From the NCBI GenBank assembly GCA_041658565.1, contig JBAZZY010000012.1, forward strand, positions 13,260 to 77,259: a stretch of DNA of 64,000 bases. The letters run 5' to 3'. Positions within the stretch are counted from its first letter, which is position 1. Every line of letters starts with the position of its first letter. The notes beneath the pieces were generated by a model that did no database searches, was not told where the DNA came from, and was given only the letters and a program-made list of their open reading frames with translations. The DNA is from Actinomycetota bacterium (lineage in GTDB: Bacteria; Actinomycetota; AC-67). This document shows positions 16,542-24,558 of this stretch, piece after piece. The translations under genes and the position numbers were made by a program.

Positions 16542-17567
16542 TTGGCTCTACGACGTTCTCAACTGGCTGCCGCGCTCGACGAGGAGTATCCCTCGACGTT
16601 CTTGCGCTTGCAGCGTATGTTCCGCTCGCGAGGAATCCCCGCCGAAGAGGCGGCCGACATGGCCCAAGAAACGGCCACGCGCCTGCTGGTACACCTCGAC
16701 CGGCGTGGCGACGATGCGCCGGAGCCCGGTCCGCTGATTCATCGCATCGCTACGAACTTGATGATCGATCGCGCGCGTTCGCATGCGCGTCGAGTCGTTT
16801 CTCTGGACTTTGAGGCCGGAGACGAACCGGCCGCGCCCGATGATCCACACGAGGAGGTCTCGCGCCGGCACCGTGACGACGTGCTGTGGCGAGCCATCGA
16901 CAAGCTGTCCGACAAGCAGCGGTCGGTGATTGCGATGTCGCTTGACGGGATGAATCCCGCCGAGATCGCAGGGGCGCTCGGAATCGAGAGGAATGCCGTG
17001 GATGCGTTGTTGCATCGTGGGCGTCGCAGCCTTGCCGGTCGACTCCGCAGTGTTCGCGAGGGACTGCTGGCGTTTCCTGCTATCGCAGCAGCCAAATGGC
17101 GTTTGGCGATGCGTCGAGGTGTCTCGGCTGAGGGTGCTCAGTTGGTCGCAGCCTCGCCTGCGGCAGTCAACTTCGTCTCGGCCGCACTCGCACTTGCCCT
17201 GACCGCAGGGGCGTTCGGGTCGGAAGTTGTCGTCCCGGCGGTCGCGGTCGCGAGGCTGCGACCGAACGCAGTCCCGGCCTTGCATGTGCCGGCGAGCGCT
17301 CCGGCAGCGATCGCAGATCCCGCCCGGGTGGCGCCGCGCATTCTGAGGCCGCGCGCGCGGGTCGCCGTGAACCCGCGGGATCACAGTGCGAATGTAGGCG
17401 CCGATGTCTACGATCCGATCACCGGCGAGACCGAACCCGTTGAACTTCAGATATGGCAGACCCGCGATGACGCCGAACGCGGCTACATCGGCCCGACGCT
17501 GGATTCGGCCACCGACTCTGCGTGTTCGGTTGCCGCTCCCACCTGTGCATCCCCGGAAGGAAACTGA
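16542..17567 (+). CDS. ECF sigma factor with C-terminal membrane segment and extracytoplasmic tail
   Basis: A 341-residue protein starting at TTG 16542 behind AGGGAGG. Residues 1-90 are sigma region 2 (EEAADMAQETATRLLVHL, LIHRIATNLMIDRARS) and about 110-165 are region 4 (LSDKQRSVIAMSLDGMNPAE, ...RNAVDALLHRGRRSLAGRL, quoted in part). Unlike ordinary ECF factors of about 180 residues it continues through a hydrophobic helix at about 205-235 to a Pro/Ala-rich tail with two late cysteines. No separate anti-sigma gene is adjacent, so the tail may act as a built-in membrane tether. The next gene follows after two bases. Confidence 0.8.
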   Translation: MALRRSQLAAALDEEYPSTFLRLQRMFRSRGIPAEEAADMAQETATRLLVHLDRRGDDAPEPGPLIHRIATNLMIDRARSHARRVVSLDFEAGDEPAAPDDPHEEVSRRHRDDVLWRAIDKLSDKQRSVIAMSLDGMNPAEIAGALGIERNAVDALLHRGRRSLAGRLRSVREGLLAFPAIAAAKWRLAMRRGVSAEGAQLVAASPAAVNFVSAALALALTAGAFGSEVVVPAVAVARLRPNAVPALHVPASAPAAIADPARVAPRILRPRARVAVNPRDHSANVGADVYDPITGETEPVELQIWQTRDDAERGYIGPTLDSATDSACSVAAPTCASPEGN

Positions 17568-17569
17568 CA

Positions 17570-17710
17570 ATGAAGATACGAGTGATGCTTCTCGCGCTGG
17601 CTGCGATGGTCGTTATGTTGGCGGGTACCGGTGCCCGCGCCGATGCACTGTGTGCGCGCGCGCTTCTTCCGACCGGCTCCGCCGCCACCGCGTGTGTGGC
17701 ACTGCCGTAG
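17570..17710 (+). CDS. 46-residue secreted peptide
   Basis: The ATG at 17570 has GGAAGG overlapping the end of the sigma factor gene, so it is co-transcribed and probably coupled. Residues 1-24 are a clear signal peptide (MKIRVMLLALAAMVVMLAG, cleavage after ARA). The mature peptide is about 22 residues with two cysteines that could form one disulfide. A CTGCCG-TAG-CGGCAG hairpin spans the stop codon. No family recognised; it resembles its two minus-strand neighbours in being tiny, secreted and two-cysteine. Confidence 0.6.
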   Translation: MKIRVMLLALAAMVVMLAGTGARADALCARALLPTGSAATACVALP

Positions 17711-17748
17711 CGGCAGAACCCATCCAGGTACAGGGATAGCGTTTCCGG

Positions 17749-18063
17749 TCAGATCGGAAGCGCTGGGATTGCGCTTGGGATTGCTGTGGGCAAGTTGTTC
17801 GCATCCGGAGTCAGCCGGATGTCGGCGGACCAGCACAGCGTGCGCGGTGCGATCTGCAATCCGATCCGGTTGTTTGCTTCCTGCCAGAAGGCCTGTGAGT
17901 CCGTGTCGATGTACACGTCACCCTGTCCGCCGTCGACGGAACTGACGGGAATCGTCGCATCCGCGTTGTCCGGAGGATTCGAGCACGGCTCACCGGCGCG
18001 CGCGCCCATCGGTCCGAGCGCGCCAACGGTGAGTGCGAAGAGAACTGCAATAAGCGCTTTCAC
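17749..18063 (-). CDS. Small secreted two-cysteine protein, paralogue A
   Basis: A 104-residue protein starting at GTG 18063 behind AAAGGA. A signal peptide (KALIAVLFALTVGALGP, to about ARA at 23) precedes a mature domain with the pattern IPVSSVDGGQGDVYIDT, NNRIGLQ and LCWSADIRL. The same pattern occurs in the protein at 18129-18467, so the two are diverged tandem paralogues. Two cysteines at equivalent places suggest one conserved disulfide. The C-terminus is Pro/Ile/Ala-rich. Function unknown. Confidence 0.7.
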   Translation of the reverse strand: MKALIAVLFALTVGALGPMGARAGEPCSNPPDNADATIPVSSVDGGQGDVYIDTDSQAFWQEANNRIGLQIAPRTLCWSADIRLTPDANNLPTAIPSAIPALPI

Positions 18064-18083
18064 GGTGGTCCTTTCACGAAAGG

Positions 18084-18113
18084 CGAACGAGGGCCTCGAG
18101 AGGCCCTCGTTCG
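18084..18113. terminator. Perfect 14-bp hairpin between the two secreted-protein genes
   Basis: Bases 18084-18097 and 18100-18113 are exact reverse complements (arm CGAACGAGGGCCTC) separated by two bases; the innermost pairs would open to make a loop. It lies in the 65-base gap between two minus-strand genes. It could terminate or attenuate transcription after the first gene. No T-run follows. Confidence 0.65.
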
Positions 18114-18128
18114 TCTCCCTCGTGCGGC

Positions 18129-18467
18129 TTAGACGGGCAGGCCCGGGATCGGTAGCGTGCCCGGGTCCGGGATCGGCAGCGCGCCCGGGTCCGGGGCAGC
18201 GGCCAGGTTCGCGTCGGCGTTCCAGCAGAACGTGGTGCCGACGCTCTTGGCTTCGGTCTGCAGACCGGCCTCGCCGTTGGTCTCCTGATAGAGCCCCGGG
18301 GCGTCGGTGACGTAGATGTCTCCTTGTCCGGCCGGGACCGTGCTGACGGGGATCGCCGCCGCAGACGCGTCGCCGGGGTCGCCGCAAACGGTGGGCGCCG
18401 CAGACGCCGAGATCGGCCCCAGGCTGATCGCGGCGAGCGCGAGGGCCATGATTGCAAACTTCTTCAT
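18129..18467 (-). CDS. Small secreted two-cysteine protein, paralogue B
   Basis: A 112-residue protein whose ATG at 18467 follows AGGAGGAAC. Signal peptide MKKFAIMALALAAISLG ends near ASA at 23. The mature domain contains IPVSTVPAGQGDIYVTD, NGEAGLQ and FCWNADANL, matching paralogue A. The tail is a short Pro/Ile/Leu repeat (PDPGALPIPDPGTLPIPGL). The gene lies upstream of paralogue A on the same strand and diverges from the RNA methyltransferase gene. Its location beside the sigma factor makes it a candidate target; this is inferred. Confidence 0.75.
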   Translation of the reverse strand: MKKFAIMALALAAISLGPISASAAPTVCGDPGDASAAAIPVSTVPAGQGDIYVTDAPGLYQETNGEAGLQTEAKSVGTTFCWNADANLAAAPDPGALPIPDPGTLPIPGLPV

Positions 18468-18593
18468 GTGTGTTCCTCCTTGGGAGACGGGCTCTGGTAG
18501 TGCGTTGTCCCCGCGCATATAGATACGGACGGCCATCGCTGTTCTTACTGAACCGGCCGGGGAAAAAACGGCCATACCTTCCCACGGAGATAT

Positions 18594-18625
18594 CGCACGC
18601 GATCCGCCGCGTGATCTCGCGTGCG
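18594..18625. other. 9-bp inverted repeat between divergent genes
   Basis: CGCACGCGA (18594-18602) and TCGCGTGCG (18617-18625) are exact reverse complements with a 14-base spacer. The repeat ends 15 bases before the GTG of the RNA methyltransferase and lies in the divergent intergenic region, so an operator or leader hairpin is possible. Confidence 0.35.
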
Positions 18626-18639
18626 GGTAGGTTGGGCCG

Positions 18640-19875
18640 GTGAAGCCTGGAACGGTTGTCTTGGAGATCGAGCAGATCGTGGCCGGGGGGTATGGTCTGG
18701 CGCGCGCCCCCGAGGGCACGGTGCTGGTGCGCGGTGCGTTGCCCGGCGAGCTGGTCACCGCGCGCCCGACGCGCTCGGCCGGCGTCCTGCGCGCGCACGT
18801 GGTGGAGATCCTTCGGCCGAACCCGGCGCGCGTGGATTTCGCGCTGCCGCCGGGAGCCGATCTGCCGATGAAGTACGAGGCGCAACTGCCGGTGAAGGAA
18901 GGCTTGGTGCGTGCGGCGCTGTCGCGCATCGCGAAGTTGGACTGCGAGGTCGAGCCGATCCATCCATCGCCCCGTGAACTTGGGTATCGCACGGCCGCGC
19001 AGTACGTGGTCACATCCGAGGGGACGCTCGGCGCGCGCGCGCGCGATTCGGACCGCATCGTGCCGCTCACCGAAGACGCGCTCGTGGCCGATCCGATTGC
19101 GCGCGCGTTTTCGGTGTGCGCCGCCCGTTCGTTGCACGGGATCTCCGAGATCGCGTTTCGGGCCAGCCTGCGCGAGGAGAGGGTGCTCGTCGGTGTAGTG
19201 AGCGAGCGGGTCCAACTCGCCGAGCGCGTGGCCCTCGCACTGACGGATTCAGGTGCTGCAGGAGTTGTGTGGGCTGCTCCGGACGCGCGCGGGCGCTTTC
19301 GCGGCCGTGTGCGCGTACTCGCCGGCGCCGACCGCCTGCGAGAGGATTTCGGGGGTGTGCCGGCGACCGTTGCGGTTCAGAGTTTCGCGCAGGTGAACCC
19401 TCTAGCCGCCGGAGCGATGTATCTCGAGGCCGCGGAACTCGCGGGTGCGGGGCGGCGCGCGCTCGACCTTTACGCGGGGTCCGGTGTTCTCGGGTTGCAC
19501 TTGGCGAGAGCGTTCGAGGAAGTCGTTGCCGTCGAGATCTCGCCGGATGCCGTGCGTCTCGGCGAGGCCGACGCACGCCGGATCGGCGCGGGCAACGTCG
19601 TCTTCCGGCGTGGCGACGCGCGCATCGGCGCGCGCCACTTTCCGGTCGACGCGGTCGTTCTCGATCCGCCGCGGGCCGGTCTCGCCGCGGAGGTGCTTGC
19701 GCTTGTTGTCGAGCACGCGCCGCCGAGAATTGTGTACGCATCTTGCGATCCCTCGACGTGGGCGCGCGACGTTGGGTATTTGGCGCGCGCGGGTTATCGC
19801 TTGCGTTTCGTGCGTCCTTACGACTTCTATCCGTTCACGCATCACGTCGAGGTGCTCTCTTTGCTGGAGCGATGA
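18640..19875 (+). CDS. Class I SAM-dependent RNA (uracil-5-)methyltransferase, TrmA/RlmD family
   Basis: A 411-residue protein starting at GTG 18640. A TRAM domain occupies about residues 1-60 (VAGGYGLARAPEGTVLVRGALPGE, quoted in part). The Rossmann core has LDLYAGSGVLGLHLA for SAM binding, VLDPPRAGL, and YASCDPSTWARD with the catalytic Cys369. The cysteine cluster that binds an iron-sulfur centre in RlmD is absent from the expected region near residue 80. It probably methylates a uridine in 23S rRNA or tRNA; the exact site cannot be told. Confidence 0.88.
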   Translation: MKPGTVVLEIEQIVAGGYGLARAPEGTVLVRGALPGELVTARPTRSAGVLRAHVVEILRPNPARVDFALPPGADLPMKYEAQLPVKEGLVRAALSRIAKLDCEVEPIHPSPRELGYRTAAQYVVTSEGTLGARARDSDRIVPLTEDALVADPIARAFSVCAARSLHGISEIAFRASLREERVLVGVVSERVQLAERVALALTDSGAAGVVWAAPDARGRFRGRVRVLAGADRLREDFGGVPATVAVQSFAQVNPLAAGAMYLEAAELAGAGRRALDLYAGSGVLGLHLARAFEEVVAVEISPDAVRLGEADARRIGAGNVVFRRGDARIGARHFPVDAVVLDPPRAGLAAEVLALVVEHAPPRIVYASCDPSTWARDVGYLARAGYRLRFVRPYDFYPFTHHVEVLSLLER

Positions 19876-19920
19876 GCGGCTCCGGCGGGCGTGCCGGTGC
19901 GCTATTAGACTTGGCGCCCG

Positions 19921-20787
19921 ATGCCTGAGCAACCGTGTGCCTTCCATCCGACGCGTACGACCGGCGTGACTTGCACGCGCTGCGAGCGTCCGATCTGCCC
20001 TGAGGACATGCTCCCGGCGCCCGTCGGGTTTCTGTGCCCGGTGTGCTCGGGGAAGATGCGCGAAGGAGCGCTCGGTCACGCCGGCTACCGGGTGCGCGCG
20101 CGCGCCGAGCGCTGGCCGTTGCTTCGGATGCTCACCGGTGCGGAGGCGACGTCGGTCATCATCGGCGCCAACGTGCTGGTCTTTGTGCTGATGGTCTTGA
20201 CCGGCGCGCCGACTTCGCCGCAAACGCTCTACGATTTCGGCGCGCTTCCGGGTCTCTTGCCGGCCTCGCAGTGGTGGCGGCTCCTGACTGCGACATTCGT
20301 TCACATCGGGCTGCTGCACATCGTGTTCAACATGTTCGCGCTCACGATCTTCGGTGGGGCGATCGAGCACCGGTACGGGAAGGCCCGGTTCATCGCCCTG
20401 TACCTGGGCAGCGGAGTGCTCGGATCGGCATCGTCGCTCGCCTTCTCCAACGCGACGCTGAGCGCCGGAGCCTCGGGAGCGATTTACGGGATATTCGGCG
20501 CATGGCTCGCTCTGGCGATACGACACCGGTCGTCGCCGGCCATGGGCGGGCAGATTCGCAGTTGGGTGTTTCTCATCGGGATCAACCTGATGTTCAGCCG
20601 GGCAACGCCGGGAATCGACATGTGGGCGCACGTGGGCGGACTGGTGGGCGGGTTCGTGATCGGGATTTCGATGGAGCTGGCGACGCACGTCAAGGGGCGC
20701 GCGCGGCTGCCGCTTTCAGCCGCCGGATTCGTGGCGGTTGCCGTGGCGGCCTACGTGCTCGCGTCGGCGAACTTCGTGCGCGCGTAG
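19921..20787 (+). CDS. Rhomboid-family intramembrane serine protease with zinc-binding N-terminus
   Basis: A 288-residue protein. Residues 5-43 form a B-box-like zinc finger (CAFHP, CTRCERPICPEDM, CPVCSGKM). Seven hydrophobic segments follow. The catalytic dyad is visible as Ser185 in GASGAIYG and His237 in WAHVGG, and HIVFNMFAL supplies the conserved His-Asn. It cleaves single-pass membrane proteins within the bilayer. The zinc-finger/rhomboid arrangement is common in Actinobacteria. It lies 45 bases after the methyltransferase gene on the same strand. Confidence 0.92.
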   Translation: MPEQPCAFHPTRTTGVTCTRCERPICPEDMLPAPVGFLCPVCSGKMREGALGHAGYRVRARAERWPLLRMLTGAEATSVIIGANVLVFVLMVLTGAPTSPQTLYDFGALPGLLPASQWWRLLTATFVHIGLLHIVFNMFALTIFGGAIEHRYGKARFIALYLGSGVLGSASSLAFSNATLSAGASGAIYGIFGAWLALAIRHRSSPAMGGQIRSWVFLIGINLMFSRATPGIDMWAHVGGLVGGFVIGISMELATHVKGRARLPLSAAGFVAVAVAAYVLASANFVRA

Positions 20788-21056
20788 GCGTCCGGGCCGT
20801 TTGCCGAGGCCTTTGTAGTCCATCTGAATCACCGGCAGGTGGGGTGGCTGTGCACTTGCCGTCTTACGGCCTTGGTCGTACTTTGAACTATTCCTCACGT
20901 TCTGCCGTTTTCGGCGGAACCGGGTCGAGAGCCACGGCTGCGCGTCGCCCGGACCGCCGGGGTGCGTTCACCGAGTCTTCTCGTCGAGCCGGTTCTTCCG
21001 GGGCGCACCGCGACACAACAATGAGGCTGGAGCCGAACGAAGGAACGGGTGAGCAG

Positions 21057-21518
21057 ATGACGACGATTCTCGTTGAGGACAAAGAGCAGGCGAACCTGCT
21101 GTCGCTGATCCTCGAGACCGTGCTTGTTGAGGCACAAAAACTCGGAAGACGGTTGCCTTCAAAGGGCCGCATCGGAGTTAAGGCCGGTTCGATGGCCACG
21201 ACGCTGGCGTTCTCGTCGAACGAGACGCGGATCATCTCGGGCGCGCGCCCACCGGTGCAAGCCAAGTTGTCGGCCCCGCTGTCGGTGTTGGCAGTGCTGG
21301 GGCGCGGCAAGTTTGCGACCGCGCTTCGCGGAGGCAAGGTCCGCTTCTCCGGGAACCTGTTGCTCCTGGGGCGCCTCGCGTTGGTTTTGCGTCCCGCAGG
21401 CATGGAAATGCCTCTCGGGCCTTCGTGTCCGGTGCGCGCGCGCGCTCTCAGGTGGTTGCGCCCGATCCTGAGCGCCTACAACAAAGTTCGCTACCGCAAG
21501 ATCCGGGAGGTCAAGTAG
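21057..21518 (+). CDS. SCP2-like sterol/lipid-binding domain protein
   Basis: A 153-residue protein resembling SCP2 domains. GSMATTLAFSSNETRIISGARPP (quoted as the core) is followed by LSVLAVLGRGKFATALRGGKV and SGNLLLLGRLALVL, the strand-helix pattern of the lipid-binding fold. The ATG at 21057 is chosen over one at 21021 on ribosome-site spacing. The FAD oxidase gene begins two bases after its stop, so the two are co-translated. It may present a hydrophobic substrate or work as a lipid carrier. Confidence 0.65.
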   Translation: MTTILVEDKEQANLLSLILETVLVEAQKLGRRLPSKGRIGVKAGSMATTLAFSSNETRIISGARPPVQAKLSAPLSVLAVLGRGKFATALRGGKVRFSGNLLLLGRLALVLRPAGMEMPLGPSCPVRARALRWLRPILSAYNKVRYRKIREVK

Positions 21519-21520
21519 CC

Positions 21521-22951
21521 GTGGACGTTGATCGCATTGCAGCCGTACTCGCCGGAATCGTTGGTCAGAACCGCGTCCTGACCGACCCACTCGTTTTGCG
21601 GGAGTTCTCGCGTGACGAGACCGAGAACGATCCAGGGAACGCCGAAATCGTCGTCAAGCCGGTCAGCACTGCGCAGGTTCAAGACGTCGTGCGCCTCGCC
21701 GCGGCCGAGGGGATTCCGCTGATTCCCGTCGTCGCGCGCACGAACCTCGGCGGACTTGGGATTCCGACGCGCGGTGGAATAGTCGTCGACCTCAACGACA
21801 TGGAAGCCGCCGAGATCGATCCGGTCAGCATGCACGCGATCATCGAGCCCGGCGTCACCTTCGGGAAGATGGCGAAACTGCTGGAGGCGCAGGCACCCGA
21901 ACTTACGGTGTCGTACGCGCTGTCGCCGCCGGAAGCGAGCGTGCTCGCCAACTGCATTTTGGATGGACTCGGAAACCTGTCGCTTCCGCACGGCACCATG
22001 GCCGACCAGATTGCCGGCCTCGAGGTCGTCATGCCCGACGGTGAGATCGTGCGCACCGGCTCTTGCGCCGTGATCTCATCCTCGTGGGTTTCGCGCGCGC
22101 CGATGCCCGACCTCACCGGTTTGTTCGTGAACTGGCAAGGTACAACCGGCATCGTTACGAAGGTCTCGGTGTGCTTGTGGCCGGTACGTCCGTTGCGTTT
22201 GCGCCGCTTCATTCCGACGTTCGATCTGGGCGCGAGTTACGGACTCCTTCGCGATCTGGCGCGGACCGGATTGTTTGACGATCTCGGCGGGCTGACGTGG
22301 CCGGCGTCCAAGATGCTGTTCGGCGTGGGCCGTCCGCTGCATCGCGACCCGGACGAGCCCGAGTTCTTCATCTACACCGACATGTCGGCGCACGACGAGT
22401 TCGAGATGGAAGCCAAGAGCCGCGTCGTGGCGCGCGTGATCGCGTCGCACCGCGGGCGCCTTGCGATGGAAGATCCGCTCGGAGTCGAGGACCTGACTTC
22501 GCTGGCTCCGTCATTCGCGAGGTTCGCCAACTTCCCGATGACGCTCGACTTCCTGACCGAGTTCGAGGGCCGCGGTCTGACGTGGATCGGAACTTACGGT
22601 CCGACCGGCGCGTGGGAAGAGGCGTCGGCCAAGGGCAGCGCGCTCATGGTCAAGCACGGTTTCCCGCCGATGCTGGTGATCCGGCCGATGAAGGGCGGGC
22701 ACTTCGGGGTGCTGCGCTTCATTACCGCGTTCTATCGCGACGACCCGCAAGAGGTCGAGCGCGTAAAGGCGATGAACGCTGAGGTTCTCGAGGTGTGCCT
22801 GGACACCGGGTTCATCCCCTACAAGACGCCGGCGTGGGTCTTCGAGCGACTGCGCAAGCAGATGGATCCCGGATACCTGCGTTTGTTGGAGCAAGTAAAG
22901 GGTTTGATCGATCCGGCGGGAATCATGAATCCTGGGCGGTTCGGCTTCTAG
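21521..22951 (+). CDS. FAD-linked oxidase of the VAO/PCMH type
   Basis: A 476-residue flavoprotein starting at GTG 21521 behind GGGAGGT. The N-terminal FAD domain has VVKPVSTAQVQDVVRLA, PVVARTNLGGLGIPT and VVDLNDM, and CILDGLGNLSLPHGTMADQI. The substrate domain ends with GLIDPAGIMNPGRFGF, the usual C-terminal motif of FAD-linked oxidases (DP.G..NPG). Closest in style to 4-cresol dehydrogenase/vanillyl-alcohol oxidase relatives; substrate unknown. It is co-transcribed with the SCP2-like gene and precedes the peptidase/Liv operon. Confidence 0.85.
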   Translation: MDVDRIAAVLAGIVGQNRVLTDPLVLREFSRDETENDPGNAEIVVKPVSTAQVQDVVRLAAAEGIPLIPVVARTNLGGLGIPTRGGIVVDLNDMEAAEIDPVSMHAIIEPGVTFGKMAKLLEAQAPELTVSYALSPPEASVLANCILDGLGNLSLPHGTMADQIAGLEVVMPDGEIVRTGSCAVISSSWVSRAPMPDLTGLFVNWQGTTGIVTKVSVCLWPVRPLRLRRFIPTFDLGASYGLLRDLARTGLFDDLGGLTWPASKMLFGVGRPLHRDPDEPEFFIYTDMSAHDEFEMEAKSRVVARVIASHRGRLAMEDPLGVEDLTSLAPSFARFANFPMTLDFLTEFEGRGLTWIGTYGPTGAWEEASAKGSALMVKHGFPPMLVIRPMKGGHFGVLRFITAFYRDDPQEVERVKAMNAEVLEVCLDTGFIPYKTPAWVFERLRKQMDPGYLRLLEQVKGLIDPAGIMNPGRFGF

Positions 22952-22984
22952 CCGCGCCGCGAGGAGCGGATCGGGGGGCTTCGG

Positions 22985-24523
22985 GTGAGGAAGCGAGTGA
23001 GTTTGAGTAGCGGGCGCGCGCCTGCAGTGTTCGCCGTCGTTGTGGCGCTGGCTGTTTCGGCGTGGACGCCGCCGGGCGTCGCGCAACTCAGTACCACCCC
23101 GACGCACGGCTACCTCACCGACCTGTTCGATATCGGGTGGCGGCGAGCGGGGTCGCCGTCGGCGGCCGCTGCCGCGGTGTACATCAAAGATCACCTGGAG
23201 CCGCTTGGATACCAGACCGAGGTGCAGGAGTTCGAGTTCCCGTACTTCGAAGTGACGGAGAAGTCCCTGACGCTGGACGGTGCCCGGTACGAGATCGACG
23301 AGATCATGTATTCAGGATCCACGACGGCCGGGGGCATCACCGCCGAAGTGGTCGAGTTGGATTCCGCGGACATCGCAGGAAAGATCGCCCTAATCCCGTT
23401 CCCACAAGCAAACCCGGGTTGGAAGAACCTTTCCAACACCCTGAAGTCGGACTACGCGCGTGCGGTGGCTGAGGGAGCAGTCGCGGTTATCGCGGAGGCT
23501 CCCGATCGTCTCTACGCGGCGTCGGTGTCCAAGGCCACCTGGACTCCCGGCGCGATCCCAGGAGTTGTCGCGCTGGGCGCGCGCGCGCTGATCGGCAAAG
23601 AGCCGACGTTGGTGTTGCGATCGAAGGTCGTTTCCGGAATCGGGCGCAACGTTGTGGCTCATCGCGCCGGCGCCGGCGCCGAGACAATCCTGGTGCTTGC
23701 TCACTATGACGCTTGGTTCGGCGGCGCCGCGGACAACGCGAGTGGGACGGCCGCGCTGTTGCGCGCGGCGGAGTTGCTCTCCGAGGATCCGCTGCAGCGC
23801 GGCGTCACGTTCCTCGCGGTAGATGGTGAGGAGTTGGGACTCCTTGGATCGCAGGCCTTTATCGCAGACCGCGACCTGTCTGAGATCGTCGGCGTCGTGA
23901 ACCTCGACATGGTTTCGGCTAAGCCGAGCGACGTCTACGAAGACGCGCCCGGGTTCCAGTGGCGGGTCGTGATGACCAGCGAGACGCCGCCGCTGATGGC
24001 TTCGGCGGAGGCGAATGCCGCGCTGAACCAGGTCGTACACGGGCCGCTGTCGGCCACGTTGTGGGAGGACGGGTACGGGGCGTTTCGCACCGACTACGAG
24101 TGGTTCTACTACCAAGGGGTTCCGGGGACTTGGGTAATCAGCGAAGCCGCGTACTACCACACCACCGAGGACAAACCCGATCACGTTGATCCGGCCGACC
24201 TCGAGAACGTTTCGCACATGGTGGCCGGCGTGGTTCGCGACATGCAGACGATGCTGCTTCCGAGAGTGACGCACCTGGACGTCGATGCGCGGATGGACGC
24301 CGGCACCGTGACGGCGACGGTGGGTCTCGCCGGCCGGCCTAGAGACGGTGCGACGGTCACCGTTGTCGGGTACCGCGGCCGGGCCGAGGTATCCCGCTCA
24401 CAGGTGACTGCCGGGGAAGCGGGGACATACACGGCGGAGCTGCCGCCGAACGCTGAGTACGTGCGTGTGCATGCCGCCTGGAACACGCTCGACGGCGAGG
24501 CCTGGCTCCCGGTGGGGGACTGA
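22985..24523 (+). CDS. Exported M28-family metallopeptidase
   Basis: A 512-residue protein with a signal peptide (to about residue 34, GVAQ) and an M28 zinc aminopeptidase domain. Metal ligands are visible in LAHYDAWFGGAADNASG (His, Asp), the general-base and ligand pair in VDGEELGLLGS, NLDMVSA, and a late His in AAYYHTTEDK. A PA-like insert lies before the core and a beta-rich domain of about 90 residues ends the protein. It sits 35 bases before the Liv binding-protein gene, so secreted proteolysis and amino-acid import appear to be one operon. GTG start. Confidence 0.88.
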   Translation: MRKRVSLSSGRAPAVFAVVVALAVSAWTPPGVAQLSTTPTHGYLTDLFDIGWRRAGSPSAAAAAVYIKDHLEPLGYQTEVQEFEFPYFEVTEKSLTLDGARYEIDEIMYSGSTTAGGITAEVVELDSADIAGKIALIPFPQANPGWKNLSNTLKSDYARAVAEGAVAVIAEAPDRLYAASVSKATWTPGAIPGVVALGARALIGKEPTLVLRSKVVSGIGRNVVAHRAGAGAETILVLAHYDAWFGGAADNASGTAALLRAAELLSEDPLQRGVTFLAVDGEELGLLGSQAFIADRDLSEIVGVVNLDMVSAKPSDVYEDAPGFQWRVVMTSETPPLMASAEANAALNQVVHGPLSATLWEDGYGAFRTDYEWFYYQGVPGTWVISEAAYYHTTEDKPDHVDPADLENVSHMVAGVVRDMQTMLLPRVTHLDVDARMDAGTVTATVGLAGRPRDGATVTVVGYRGRAEVSRSQVTAGEAGTYTAELPPNAEYVRVHAAWNTLDGEAWLPVGD

Positions 24524-24558
24524 GGCGCGATGACCGTGCGACGAAGGAGTGAGGGCGA

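Noticed and set aside
17749..19215. One long minus-strand gene of 488 codons
   Set aside because: Only its last 104 codons, from the GTG at 18063, look like a protein (signal peptide, cysteines, paralogue). The rest is antisense to the RNA methyltransferase and out of frame with the second secreted protein.
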